A DNA stretch of 64,000 nt from Dokdonella sp041395345 (lineage in GTDB: Bacteria > Pseudomonadota > Gammaproteobacteria > Xanthomonadales > Rhodanobacteraceae): NCBI RefSeq assembly GCF_041395345.1, contig NZ_JAWLAR010000006.1, positions 124,001 to 188,000 on the forward strand, in the 5' to 3' direction. Position 1 is the first letter of the stretch. Every line of letters begins with the position of its first letter. The translations under genes were made by a program, and so were the position numbers. The notes beneath the pieces were generated by a model. The model was given only the letters and a program-made list of their open reading frames with translations, had not been told where the DNA came from and ran no database searches. Shown piece by piece: positions 56,197-64,000 of this stretch.

Positions 56197-56385
56197 TCAG
56201 GCCTCATCGTCGCGCATGGCTTCGGGCTTTTCCGCCGGCTGGATGCGACCGGCCTTGCGCAAGGCCTCGCGCATCACGTATTCGATTTGCGCATTGAGCG
56301 AACGCAAATCGTCGTCCGCCCAACGCTGCATCGCCTCCAGTACCCTGGCATTGATGCGCAATGGATAGGCTTTTTTTTCGCTCAC
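56197..56385 (-). CDS. Ribbon-helix-helix (Arc-like) DNA-binding protein
   Basis: 62 residues. The ribbon strand KKAYPLRINA is followed by two helices, VLEAMQRWADDDLRS and LNAQIEYVMREALRKAG, the Arc/MetJ fold. Small RHH genes of this type often sit directly after SPFH/band-7 genes. The likely start is a GTG at 56385 that overlaps the stop of a 12-codon frame coupled to the SPFH gene. A run of eight A in the fourth to sixth codons is prone to slippage. It probably represses its own operon, possibly through the palindrome at 57407. No toxin partner is evident. Confidence 0.75.
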   Translation of the reverse strand: MSEKKAYPLRINARVLEAMQRWADDDLRSLNAQIEYVMREALRKAGRIQPAEKPEAMRDDEA

Positions 56386-56420
56386 GACGATCCGCGGTGC
56401 TTGTGGCGAGGCATGCGCAT
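56382..56420 (-). CDS. Possible 12-codon coupling leader between SPFH and RHH genes
   Basis: ATG at 56420 shares one base with the SPFH stop (TGATG). It reads MRMPRHKHRGSS and its stop overlaps the RHH GTG start (GTGA). The arrangement could relay ribosomes from one gene to the next. It may equally be chance; the peptide itself has no visible role. Confidence 0.35.
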   Translation of the reverse strand: MRMPRHKHRGSS

Positions 56421-57304
56421 CAGTAAAGCGAGCCGGCGTTGACGACGGGTTGGGTCGACCGATCGCCGCAGAGTACGACCAGCAGGTTGCTGACCATGGC
56501 CGCCTTGCGCTCGTCGTCCAGTTCGACCACACCGCGTTCGCGCAGCTGGTCAAGCGCAAGCTCGACCATGCCGACTGCGCCTTCGACGATGCGCGTGCGC
56601 GCGGCGACGATGGCGCTGGCCTGCTGACGCTGCAGCATCGCCTGGGCGATTTCCTGGGCGTAGGCGAGATGGCTGATGCGCGCCTCGATCACTTCCACGC
56701 CTGCCTTGGCCAGGCGTTCCTGGACTTCGTCGCGCAGGTTCGCGTTGACTTCCGGGCCATTGCCGCGCAGTGAAATGCTGACGCCGTCGTGGGCATCGTA
56801 GGGATAGCTCGTGGCCATCTGGCGCAGCGCGGACTCGGTCTGGACATGCACGAAATTCGCGTAGTCATCGACCATGAACACGGCTTCTGCCGTATCGACG
56901 ACCTGCCAGACCACGATGGCACCGATCTCGATCGGATTGCCGTCGTTGTCGTTGACCTTGAGCTTGCCCGATTCGAAATTGCGCACGCGCAGCGAAACGG
57001 CATTGCGCGAATAGAACGGGTTGGTCCAGCGCAGGCCCTGTTCGCGAACGGTCCCGGCATAGCGGCCAAACAGCTGCATGACGCGGGCCACATTGGGCTG
57101 CACGGCGAACAGGCCCTTGAGCAGGAAAAAGATCAGCATGGCCAGCAGGACAGGGCCGATGATCTGGCCGAATGCGGGCTCGGCATGGCCTTGCGCAGCC
57201 GTGGACACGGTATTGATGAACCAGGCGGCGGTCAGCCCAAGGGTCAGCAGCAGAACCAGCAGGACCGGGATTCCCGGCAGGGACAGGGCTTTTCTTTCGT
57301 TCAT
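56420..57304 (-). CDS. SPFH / band-7 domain membrane protein
   Basis: 294 residues, stomatin/prohibitin-like. Two N-terminal hydrophobic helices (IPVLLVLLLTLGLTAAWF and GPVLLAMLIFFLLKGLF) precede the SPFH domain (about 65-240: VMQLFGRYAGTVREQGLRW, EIGAIVVWQVVDTAEAVF). A coiled coil (EIAQAMLQRQQASAIVAARTRIVEGAV) drives oligomerisation. These proteins form cage-like assemblies in membrane microdomains and often modulate proteases. No NfeD partner is present. Its operon mate is the RHH regulator. A GATATCA palindrome lies about 100 bp upstream. Confidence 0.92.
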   Translation of the reverse strand: MNERKALSLPGIPVLLVLLLTLGLTAAWFINTVSTAAQGHAEPAFGQIIGPVLLAMLIFFLLKGLFAVQPNVARVMQLFGRYAGTVREQGLRWTNPFYSRNAVSLRVRNFESGKLKVNDNDGNPIEIGAIVVWQVVDTAEAVFMVDDYANFVHVQTESALRQMATSYPYDAHDGVSISLRGNGPEVNANLRDEVQERLAKAGVEVIEARISHLAYAQEIAQAMLQRQQASAIVAARTRIVEGAVGMVELALDQLRERGVVELDDERKAAMVSNLLVVLCGDRSTQPVVNAGSLY

Positions 57305-57406
57305 GACGGATCTCCGGATGCGGGTTGGGCCAGGAACCAGGGGCTCGGGCGATGCCGGTCGCGCGCCTGCGTGGAAGATTCCGGGGCCGGGTATTTCGAG
57401 AGATAA

Positions 57407-57423
57407 GATATCATAGTGATATC
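57407..57423 (-). promoter_or_regulatory. GATATCA palindrome in the SPFH operon promoter
   Basis: GATATCATAGTGATATC has perfect 7-bp arms and a 3-bp spacer in an unusually A/T-rich stretch. On the minus strand a -10-like TATGAT overlaps it; no good -35 was found. RHH proteins bind short palindromes or tandem sites, so the downstream RHH gene product is the obvious candidate. This is inference. Confidence 0.6.
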
Positions 57424-57461
57424 ATTTTGTAACCCGCTTTCGGCAAGTCCCGATTCGACCT

Positions 57462-58397
57462 TCAATTCCCGCGGTCGCTGTTATCGTTCCCGTCGAAACG
57501 CAGCAGCGGCGCCGGAAGGTGTTCGCCACTGACCAGGACGGATTCGCCCGTGCGGTCAAACGCCAGCGCTTCGGCCTGGGCCATCGGGGGCAACGGCATC
57601 CGTTCCGGCGCGCGCGCGAATGCTTGCATCCATGATTCACTCTTCAAACGCGTGAACACCCAGATGTCGCGATAGGTCAGCACGATCGCGCGGCGGCTCT
57701 CGACATCGACATCCATTGCGGTCGGCAGGCTGCCAAGGCGTGCCGAAGGAAACCGTGCCTGGCGCTCGCTTGCCGTCGGCTGCGGCAAGGTACGCAGTTC
57801 GGTGAGCTTTCGAGCCACCTGCATCTGTTCCGTGTTGGCAGCCAGTGGCAAGGCATAGACCGCGGGCGTCGACGAGCGTTTGCTCAACAGCAGTACCTGA
57901 TGCGCCTTCATGTCGATGGCGATGGCTTCGCAATCGTGCGCGCCATCAGGATAGCGAAAGCGCATGCGCCACTCGGGTTTGCGCGACAGGGTTTCGCCGC
58001 CGCTTTTTTGCAGGTCGGGTTCCTCGATCAGGATCAGCTCGTAGTCCTTGCGCGTTCCCGCGTTGTCGCCGACATCGCCGATCAACAGCCAGGATTTTCC
58101 GTCCTTCACGAAACTGGCGACATCTTCCCAGTCGACTGCGCGCACGCCTTCCACGATCAGCTGCGCGATGCGCTCGCCGCGGCCATTGATGGCATGCAGA
58201 CTGGCCGGTCGCGGCGCGTCGTTGTGTACCCAGTAGACAGCGTCGGCGAGGCGGGAGGCAGCGATTCCGCTGATCTCGTCGAGTCGGCTGTCGGTAATCA
58301 GTGCTTCCAGTCGGGCGGGCGCAAACGGCGCCGCGCCGTGTTCCGCCGCACTGGCGCATTGGGCAGTCAGGAGCAGGGCCAGCCAGCCGATCTTCAT
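57462..58397 (-). CDS. Exported beta-propeller-like protein, function unknown
   Basis: 311 residues with a signal peptide about 1-18 (WLALLLTAQCASA). Repeating beta blocks such as LDEISGIAASRLADAVYWVHND, WEDVASFVKDGKSWLLIGDVGDN and AMDVDVESRRAIVLTYRDIWVF suggest a propeller of the SdiA-regulated or phytase-esterase-like type. No catalytic residues were recognised. The start overlaps the stop of the transglutaminase gene (ATGA), so both are exported together and may work on the same target. Confidence 0.65.
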   Translation of the reverse strand: MKIGWLALLLTAQCASAAEHGAAPFAPARLEALITDSRLDEISGIAASRLADAVYWVHNDAPRPASLHAINGRGERIAQLIVEGVRAVDWEDVASFVKDGKSWLLIGDVGDNAGTRKDYELILIEEPDLQKSGGETLSRKPEWRMRFRYPDGAHDCEAIAIDMKAHQVLLLSKRSSTPAVYALPLAANTEQMQVARKLTELRTLPQPTASERQARFPSARLGSLPTAMDVDVESRRAIVLTYRDIWVFTRLKSESWMQAFARAPERMPLPPMAQAEALAFDRTGESVLVSGEHLPAPLLRFDGNDNSDRGN

Positions 58398-59833
58398 TGC
58401 AGAGTTGCGTTGCCAGTCGATTCGATCTTGAGAAGTTGCGTCCTGCCGAGCAGGTCGAGGCCGTTGTAGAAGCGCCAAGGGTCGCCATCACCGGAGGAAA
58501 AGGCGATATGACCGGCGTCGAAACCTGCCAGCGCGGCGTCATAGCTTTGCCAGCGCCCATCGACCCATGCCTGCATCCATGCGTGCGGCACGAACACGTT
58601 GCGACGGCCGGCGAAGTGGTCCGCGTAGGCCAGTCCGTCGACGACGCGTGTCGCAATGCCGAGCGCGCGGCCGAGTGTCGCAAGCAGCACGGCATGCTCG
58701 GTGCAGTCGCCTTCGGGTTTGCGCACGATCTGCAGCGCCGATGCGTAACCCACGCTGAGACTCTTGTTGGTGATGAATCCGCGTACGAAGGTTTCCAGCG
58801 CCTGCATGCGCGCGGCATCGTCCTCGAGTCCGAACGTGGCGCCACGGGCCATGGCCACGATTTCCGGAGCGTCGCTCTGCAGCCAGTCGTTGGCCGCGTA
58901 GTCGGATTCGCCGGGTGCTTCGCCAATCCCGCTGCGGGCCTGGCGATAGACCTCGATGATCAGGGAGTCGCCATCGCGCTCGACGTTTTGTTCGGAGGTC
59001 TGCGGAAACTCCAGCGGTGCGCCCTTGCCCTTGGCGGCGATCGTATAGCGAAGGCTGCTGCCCGTTTCCTCCCGCTTGAGGGCACGAGGCGCCTGCATCA
59101 GCGTGTGCCTGAAGACATCGGAAGTCTGGTTTGGCGCGGTGGCACAGCTCTGGCTGCACTCGAGCAGGGTCAGTTCGACGCCAATCGCGGGCATGGTCAG
59201 CTTGTAGACGTCCCGCTCCGCATCCACCCAAGCCGTGTTGCGCACTGGAGTTCCAGAGAAATCAAATACCTGCTCCACCTTGTGCAGGGATTTTCTACCT
59301 GAGGGCAGACTCACTGTTTCGCGCTTGCCGACAGTGCTGGTGACCTCGACGGCACTCAGGTTGGAAGGCTGGAACGAGAGATCCCGATGCGTCGTGCCGG
59401 CCTGCAAGGGCATGCGCAGGCTGGCGAGCCTCAGGCCTTCGGCGAGCAGGGCGCCCTCGGGCCAGGGCATCTGGCGTTCCTGCGAACCGGCTGCGTTGTC
59501 GACGCGCAGATGCAGGGTATCGCCCTTGAGCTCGCCATCGATGCGGGTCTCGCTGCCGCTCAGTCGGGTCGTCGAGCTGAACCTCAGTGGCTCGCCGGCC
59601 AGGGTTTCCTCGCTGGTTTCGTGGCTGCTCATGGAGATGCCGGTGCCGGCACGGTCAAACTCGATGTCCAGCAACTGGCGCGTCGTCACGACATCGGCCT
59701 TGACCGTCCTGGATGACTCGAAAGTGCCAATCTTGCGGCCGTCCAGGAGGACGCTGTACCAGAGGTGTTCGGCCGGTTTTGCGTGCGCGAGCAGGGGCAG
59801 GGACAGAACCAGCGCGCAGAGCAGACGAAACAT
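58394..59833 (-). CDS. Exported transglutaminase-like protein
   Basis: 479 residues with signal peptide about 1-18 (LLCALVLSLPLLAHA). A large N-terminal beta domain (about 25-330) precedes a transglutaminase-core fold. Catalytic Cys in GDCTEHAVLLATLGRALGI, His in VPHAWMQAWVDG, and Asp in WQSYDAAL give a complete triad. Such proteins act as proteases or cross-linking enzymes in the periplasm; the activity here is not determined. It heads a two-gene operon with the propeller-like gene, divergent from purT. Confidence 0.9.
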   Translation of the reverse strand: MFRLLCALVLSLPLLAHAKPAEHLWYSVLLDGRKIGTFESSRTVKADVVTTRQLLDIEFDRAGTGISMSSHETSEETLAGEPLRFSSTTRLSGSETRIDGELKGDTLHLRVDNAAGSQERQMPWPEGALLAEGLRLASLRMPLQAGTTHRDLSFQPSNLSAVEVTSTVGKRETVSLPSGRKSLHKVEQVFDFSGTPVRNTAWVDAERDVYKLTMPAIGVELTLLECSQSCATAPNQTSDVFRHTLMQAPRALKREETGSSLRYTIAAKGKGAPLEFPQTSEQNVERDGDSLIIEVYRQARSGIGEAPGESDYAANDWLQSDAPEIVAMARGATFGLEDDAARMQALETFVRGFITNKSLSVGYASALQIVRKPEGDCTEHAVLLATLGRALGIATRVVDGLAYADHFAGRRNVFVPHAWMQAWVDGRWQSYDAALAGFDAGHIAFSSGDGDPWRFYNGLDLLGRTQLLKIESTGNATLQ

Positions 59834-59920
59834 GGGATTCCTTGATCAGGGGGAAGGGGCATTGTGCCGTAGCGGATACAATGGTGGCAGATCACACCAC
59901 TATCCAGTGAACCAGCGCCC

Positions 59921-61105
59921 ATGAAGCCATTCGGAATTCCGCACACCCGCAGCGCCATTCGCGTCATGCTGCTGGGCTCAGGCGAACTCGGCAAGGAAGT
60001 GGCCATCGAGCTGCAGCGACTGGCGGTCGAAGTGATTGCCGTGGACCGCTACGCGAATGCCCCTGCCATGCAGGTGGCCCACCGCAGCCATGTCATCGAC
60101 ATGCTCGATGGCGACGAGATCCGGCGTCTGATCGAACTGGAAAAGCCCGACCTGGTTGTTCCCGAGATCGAAGCCATTCACACGCCGACCCTGGTCGAAC
60201 TCGAAAAGCAGGGCCTGCATGTCATTCCGACTGCTCGTGCCGCCTGGCTGACGATGAATCGTGAGGGCATTCGTCGCCTGGCGGCCGAAGAGCTCGGCCT
60301 GCCCACCTCGCCCTATCGTTTTGTCGACTCCGAAGAGGAGTACAGGGCCGCCGTGCGCGATATCGGGCTGCCCTTCGTGATCAAGCCGGTCATGAGTTCA
60401 TCGGGCAAGGGCCAGAGCACGGTCAGGACCGAGGCCGACCTGGCGGATGCCTGGAACTACGCCCAATCGGGAGGCCGTGCAGGCAAGGGGCGCTGTATCG
60501 TCGAAGGGTTCATTGACTTCGACTACGAGATTACCTTGCTGACCGTGCGCCACGCTGGAGGAACCGGCTTCTGTGCACCCATCGGGCATCGCCAGGAAGC
60601 CGGTGACTACCGCGAATCCTGGCAGCCGCAAGCGATGAGCGCCAAGGCCCTGGCCGAAGCCGAACGCCAGGCGCGCGCCATTACCGATGCGCTGGGCGGG
60701 AGCGGACTGTTCGGCGTGGAGTTCTTCGTCAAGGGCGACACCGTGATCTTTTCCGAAGTCAGTCCGCGCCCGCACGACACCGGACTGGTAACGCTGATAT
60801 CGCAGGAGTTGTCCGAGTTCGCCCTGCATGCGCGCGCCATACTCGGATTGCCTGTTCCGAACATCCGCCAGCTGGGTGCGTCGGCATCCTGTGCAGTCCT
60901 GGTCCGCGGCGAGGGCAGCGAGATCAGCTTCCATGGGGTTGCCGATGCCCTGGCCGAACCCGACACGATGCTGCGCATCTTCGGCAAGCCTGAAGTGCGC
61001 GGCCAGCGGCGCATGGCAGTCACCCTGGCACGCGGAGAATCCATCGAGGAAGCGCGCAGCAAGGCGGTCGGAGCGGCATCCTGCCTGCGGATTAGCGTCG
61101 CCTGA
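59921..61105 (+). CDS. purT: Formate-dependent GAR transformylase PurT
   Basis: 394-residue ATP-grasp enzyme that makes formylglycinamide ribonucleotide from formate and ATP, the folate-independent third step of purine synthesis. N-terminal RVMLLGSGELGKEVAIELQRL, then TMNREGIRRLAAEELGLPTSPY, the ATP-grasp PFVIKPVMSSSGKGQS, EVSPRPHDTGLVT and the C-terminal LGLP.P.I. pattern are all intact. ATG start; a TACAAT at 59877-59882 could be the -10 box. No PurR box was recognised. Confidence 0.96.
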   Translation: MKPFGIPHTRSAIRVMLLGSGELGKEVAIELQRLAVEVIAVDRYANAPAMQVAHRSHVIDMLDGDEIRRLIELEKPDLVVPEIEAIHTPTLVELEKQGLHVIPTARAAWLTMNREGIRRLAAEELGLPTSPYRFVDSEEEYRAAVRDIGLPFVIKPVMSSSGKGQSTVRTEADLADAWNYAQSGGRAGKGRCIVEGFIDFDYEITLLTVRHAGGTGFCAPIGHRQEAGDYRESWQPQAMSAKALAEAERQARAITDALGGSGLFGVEFFVKGDTVIFSEVSPRPHDTGLVTLISQELSEFALHARAILGLPVPNIRQLGASASCAVLVRGEGSEISFHGVADALAEPDTMLRIFGKPEVRGQRRMAVTLARGESIEEARSKAVGAASCLRISVA

Positions 61106-61144
61106 CTGCAGCTTCCCGAAATTGCCTGCGTCCGCCTTCGTAAC

Positions 61145-61230
61145 GGAGGGTCTCAGACCCTCCCGCTCCAATTCTGCAGATTGCGGGATAATGAAAACAA
61201 GAAGCGGTCGGGTCTGAGACCCGCCCCTAC
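61145..61230. repeat. Pair of facing GGGTCTCAGACCC hairpin repeats
   Basis: GGAGGGTC-TCA-GACCCTCC (61145-61163) forms an 8-bp stem and CGGGTC-TGA-GACCCG (61209-61223) a 6-bp stem that extends with a mismatch. They share the core GGGTCTnAGACCC. They lie between the convergent purT and bpt genes and end at the bpt stop codon. This family of intergenic repeats may act as a terminator pair or REP-like element. Confidence 0.7.
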
Positions 61231-61955
61231 GCCCGCGCTTCTCGCGGCGATTTTTCCAGCACAACCCACTCGCCGGCGCGCAATACCTCGATCGGTCGGA
61301 ATCGGATCTTGTAGTCCATTTTCGGATGGCCGGCGATCCAGAAGCCGAGGTAGACGTGGTCCAGTCCGAATTCGCGGGCGATGCGGATCTGTTCAAGAAT
61401 CGCAAAGGTGCCGAGGCCACGATCCACTACATCGGGTTCGTAGAAGGTGTAGACGGAAGAGAGGCCCGCCCTGCAGAAATCGGTGACTGCAACCGCCAGC
61501 AGCTTTCCCCTGTGGCGGAACTCCACGAATTGGGTCGGGCTCCATTCGGTATACAGGAACCGCGAGAAATCATCGGTCTGGGCGTTGTCCATGCCGCCGT
61601 TCGGATGGCGCCATTGCAGGTAGCGCCGGTACAGATCAAAGCGCTCATCGCTGTATCGCGCGGGCAGGATGTCCACTTGCAAGTCGGTGTTGCGCTTCAC
61701 GCAGCGCCGCTGCGCGCGGTCCATGGCGAAGGTGCTGACGGGGATCCTGCAAGCCACGCAGGCGCGGCATTGCGCGCAATGCGGAACATAGACATGGCTG
61801 CCGGCGCGACGGTAGCCGCGTTGCAAGCCGAGCTCGTAGAAGTTCGAAAGCTGCGGAGAAGCCGGATCGATGACCAGGTTTTGTGCCTCGCGATCGGCGT
61901 AGTAGCCGCAGGCGTGAGGCAGGGTCTGGAACAGGCGGACGATATCCGAGCGCAT
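61227..61955 (-). CDS. bpt: Aspartate/glutamate leucyltransferase (Bpt)
   Basis: 242-residue aminoacyl-tRNA-protein transferase that attaches Leu to N-terminal Asp or Glu, marking proteins for ClpAP through ClpS (N-degron pathway). N-terminal Cys motif CGYYADREAQNLVID, YVPHCAQCRACVACRI (Cys-rich substrate site), then DFSRFLYTEWSPTQFVEFR and VYLGFWIAGHPKMDYKIRFRPIE. The short length and CAQCRACVACRI fit bacterial Bpt rather than the eukaryotic ATE1. TAG stop lies inside the hairpin repeat. Confidence 0.95.
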   Translation of the reverse strand: MRSDIVRLFQTLPHACGYYADREAQNLVIDPASPQLSNFYELGLQRGYRRAGSHVYVPHCAQCRACVACRIPVSTFAMDRAQRRCVKRNTDLQVDILPARYSDERFDLYRRYLQWRHPNGGMDNAQTDDFSRFLYTEWSPTQFVEFRHRGKLLAVAVTDFCRAGLSSVYTFYEPDVVDRGLGTFAILEQIRIAREFGLDHVYLGFWIAGHPKMDYKIRFRPIEVLRAGEWVVLEKSPREARA

Positions 61956-62084
61956 GCCCTATTGTGCATCAAGGCGGTCGCCTGGAAACGCGACCGGATG
62001 CGTTGAATTCAGGACTCCGCAGGCGTATCGCTGCCAGCAAGGATCGGTTTTTCCGGATTTGTCGCGGGGTTGGTGACGGACGGG

Positions 62085-62471
62085 TCAGCGCATCAGGTAG
62101 GTGGCCCCGATCAGCAGGATGACGCCGCCGATCAGGCCCAGCAGGATCATTCGCGCGCGCATCGAGGTAGCCCTGTGTCGGCTGGGATCACCGGGCGTGC
62201 GCGCGGCTGCCAGTTCGTCGGCGAATCGCGTGGCGGGCTCCAGTCCGGCTTCGCGCAGGATTTCACGGGCGCGTCCCTGGTCGTTCGAGTCGGTCACCCA
62301 TACCTGGGCCCAGCTTTCGCTTTCACCGCGCTGGGTGTAGCTGAATCGCTTCCACTGGCCACCCTGCCAGTCGCGGCGGTTGCGGATCGTGGTCTCGATG
62401 CGAGCCTCCCGGAGCAGCGCGACGACGCGGTCGACATTCTCCTGGCGTGGCGAGGTGTAGATCTGGCGCAT
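62085..62471 (-). CDS. DUF2007-type protein with C-terminal transmembrane helix
   Basis: 128 residues. N-terminal domain (about 1-85) follows the DUF2007 pattern: IYTSPRQENVDRVVALLREARIETTIRN, then WAQVWVTDSNDQGRAREILREAG, a GlnB-like alpha-beta fold. A linker with RTPGDPSRHR leads to one membrane helix (MILLGLIGGVILLIGATYLM). The family is proposed to have signalling roles without proof. Start ATG at 62471; the upstream frame is non-coding in appearance. 29 bp downstream of the tesB start on the same strand. Confidence 0.8.
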   Translation of the reverse strand: MRQIYTSPRQENVDRVVALLREARIETTIRNRRDWQGGQWKRFSYTQRGESESWAQVWVTDSNDQGRAREILREAGLEPATRFADELAAARTPGDPSRHRATSMRARMILLGLIGGVILLIGATYLMR

Positions 62472-62500
62472 GCTGATTCCTGTTGACTCCGGCCCGTGGG

Positions 62501-63367
62501 CTACGATTGTTCGACGACGCGAATCAGGCCTTCCTGCGCGGTCGATGCTACCAGCACGCCGTCGCGCGTGAAGATCATGCCACGGGCGAGACCTCGCGAT
62601 TCCTGTGCGCTCGGACTGTCGCAGGCATAGAGCAGCCACTCGTCAACACGGAACGGACGATGGAACCACAGGGCGTGGTCGAGGCTGGCCATGCGCACGT
62701 TCGGCTGCAGGTAGGAAATCGCATGCGGGAAGGTGGTTGTGCCGATCAGGTGGAAATCGGACGCATAGGCGAGCAGTGCGCGATGCAGCACCGGACTGTC
62801 CGGCACGCGGTCGACTAGGCGGAACCAGACATTCTGGTAAGGCGGCTGCTTGGTCGGATTCAGTTCGTTGCGCGGATGCACGTGGCGGAATTCGAACGGG
62901 CCTGCCTTGTTCAGCCAGCGCTTGCGCTTGGCCGGGATCTTGTCGAGCTCGGATGCCGGAATCTCGATCGGCGGCAGATCTTCGGGTTTCGGTACCAGCG
63001 GCATCGGAAACTGGTGCTCGGCACCGGGTTCGGTCTTGTGGAACGACGCGGTCATGTTGAAGATCGGCTGGCCATGCTGGATGGCGACGATGCGGCGCGC
63101 CGAGAAGCTGCCGCCATCTCGGCTGCGTTCGACGTTGTAGACGATCGGTGCCTCGACGTCGCCCGCGCGCAGGAAGTAGGCGTGCAGCGAATGCGCGTGG
63201 CGGTCCGGGTCGACGGTCTGCTGCGCTGCGGACAGGGCCTGGCCGAGCACCTGGCCACCAAACACATAGCGCGTGCCGATATCCCTGCTCTGGCCGCGGA
63301 AAAGATTGTCCTCCAGGCGCTCAAGCTGAAGCAGGTCGATGAGTTCGCTGACAATGGATGCGGTCAT
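62501..63367 (-). CDS. tesB: Acyl-CoA thioesterase II (TesB)
   Basis: 288-residue double-hotdog thioesterase that hydrolyses medium and long acyl-CoA esters. The first hotdog begins LIDLLQLERLEDNLFRGQSRDIGTRYVFGGQVLGQAL; the second holds the catalytic Asp in MASLDHALWFHRPFRVDEWLLY, the Ser/Thr near SRGLARGMIFTRDG and Gln in STAQEGLIR. All family landmarks fit. The gap to the upstream ampD gene is 54 bp, and DUF2007 follows closely. Confidence 0.95.
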   Translation of the reverse strand: MTASIVSELIDLLQLERLEDNLFRGQSRDIGTRYVFGGQVLGQALSAAQQTVDPDRHAHSLHAYFLRAGDVEAPIVYNVERSRDGGSFSARRIVAIQHGQPIFNMTASFHKTEPGAEHQFPMPLVPKPEDLPPIEIPASELDKIPAKRKRWLNKAGPFEFRHVHPRNELNPTKQPPYQNVWFRLVDRVPDSPVLHRALLAYASDFHLIGTTTFPHAISYLQPNVRMASLDHALWFHRPFRVDEWLLYACDSPSAQESRGLARGMIFTRDGVLVASTAQEGLIRVVEQS

Positions 63368-63421
63368 GGGCAGATTGCGTGAAGGAGACAGCCCAGTATA
63401 GCCAAGCGGTGTTGCAGCGCG

Positions 63422-63997
63422 TCAATCGACCGGCTCGCCCATGAGCCTGCGCAGGCCGCAGCCTGCCACGACGCGCTCCCAGGGAAACATCGGGCCGGGA
63501 TCCAGCCTTCGCGGCAGCAGCAGGGCGGGATCGTCGCTGGCCGGCTCCTTGCGCTGGTCGAGAACGTCATGCCCTGCAATCGTTGTCAGATGGGGCAGCG
63601 TGCGCTTGAGCTGTTGCAACAAGGCCAGCAGGGATTCGATCTGCGCTTCGGGGTAGGGCTCGGTAAACGCCTGATGGCGTGAATCGCCCCAGTGCGGGTA
63701 GCGGCCCCGATTGACCAGCTCGATGCCGATCGAACGCGGGTTGTAGCGGAACGTGTGATGGGCGATGCGCAGATCGCCGACAAAGCGCGCGGTGCGACCG
63801 TCACGGTCGATGTAGTAGTGCCCGCTGTTGCCGGTCTGGGTCTCCTCGTATCGGATGCGCTCGCCAAACTCGCGCGCCATCGCCATGTCCGGCAGTTCGG
63901 TGCAATGGATGACGACAAGATCGACGGTCGAAGCGCTGCGTTCGCTCAGTCGCGTTTCGTAGGGCAGGGGCCAGTCATGGATGGTCAGTTCGTTCAT
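63422..63997 (-). CDS. ampD: 1,6-anhydro-N-acetylmuramyl-L-alanine amidase AmpD
   Basis: 191-residue amidase-2 enzyme that removes stem peptides from anhydromuropeptides in the cytoplasm, part of cell-wall recycling and, in some bacteria, of AmpC beta-lactamase control. Zinc ligands: His31 (VVIHCTE), His in TTIAGHDVLDQRK and Asp in LDPGPMFPW. There is no signal peptide, as expected for AmpD. The loop between the second His and the Asp is longer than in Escherichia coli. The start ATG is at 63997; upstream context is outside the window. Confidence 0.9.
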   Translation of the reverse strand: MNELTIHDWPLPYETRLSERSASTVDLVVIHCTELPDMAMAREFGERIRYEETQTGNSGHYYIDRDGRTARFVGDLRIAHHTFRYNPRSIGIELVNRGRYPHWGDSRHQAFTEPYPEAQIESLLALLQQLKRTLPHLTTIAGHDVLDQRKEPASDDPALLLPRRLDPGPMFPWERVVAGCGLRRLMGEPVD

Positions 63998-64000
63998 GCC

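Overview
The window is about 62-65% GC, densely coded and looks chromosomal. It most resembles the order Lysobacterales (Xanthomonadales) of the Gammaproteobacteria. The supporting traits are methionine synthase split into two genes behind an ArsR-methyltransferase fusion regulator, a GacA/UvrY-type regulator, the rne/rluC divergent pair, a 180-kDa-class NAD glutamate dehydrogenase, dispersed GGAGCGGCTTCAGCCGCGAT-type repeats, and a secreted protein ending in the tail LFRNGFE. This placement is inference from gene content; there is no rRNA gene in the window. No tRNA, insertion sequence, prophage or CRISPR array was seen.

Layout. 1-4.7 kb: the 3' end of rnr, a DUF1579 gene, rlmB and an acyltransferase-3 protein, facing a sterol-desaturase-type hydroxylase, then a UvrY-like regulator. 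4.8-9.3 kb: rne, with a long 18-bp minisatellite in its tail, divergent from rluC. 9.3-12.8 kb: a membrane protein with a decayed CPBP-like end, phhB, nfuA and two small cytochromes c. 13.1-21.1 kb: an RND efflux operon (one adaptor, two different permeases) behind a clear palindromic operator. 21.2-23.6 kb: isoaspartyl peptidase and membrane dipeptidase. 23.7-28.3 kb: a polyhydroxybutyrate locus (3HB-oligomer hydrolase, phaE, phaC). 28.4-33.9 kb: two small membrane proteins and the methionine-synthase operon. 34-46 kb: acyl-CoA dehydrogenase, diguanylate cyclase, gdhB, nadK, a secreted subtilase and a DUF3025 gene. 46.2-51.5 kb: a GldA/F/G-like ABC operon with DUF4340 and DUF423 genes. 51.8-53.8 kb: a two-gene secreted unit with a long collagen-like protein. 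53.9-64 kb: peptidoglycan enzymes (VanY-type, AmpD), an alpha/beta hydrolase, an SPFH/ribbon-helix-helix operon, a transglutaminase pair, purT, bpt, DUF2007 and tesB.

How it fits together. RNase R, RlmB, RNase E and RluC are RNA processing and modification genes. PhaE and PhaC form a class III PHA synthase next to a depolymerising lipoprotein. The ArsR-methyltransferase fusion and the two methionine-synthase genes form one tightly overlapping operon with an operator at its front.

Most unusual points: the histone-like Lys/Ala/Pro tail on PhaE, the RNase E minisatellite, the SPFH/RHH operon with a GATATCA palindrome and a chained start/stop arrangement, the RND permease pair with complementary proton-relay residues, and the collagen-like unit. 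None proves a wholly new system from sequence alone.
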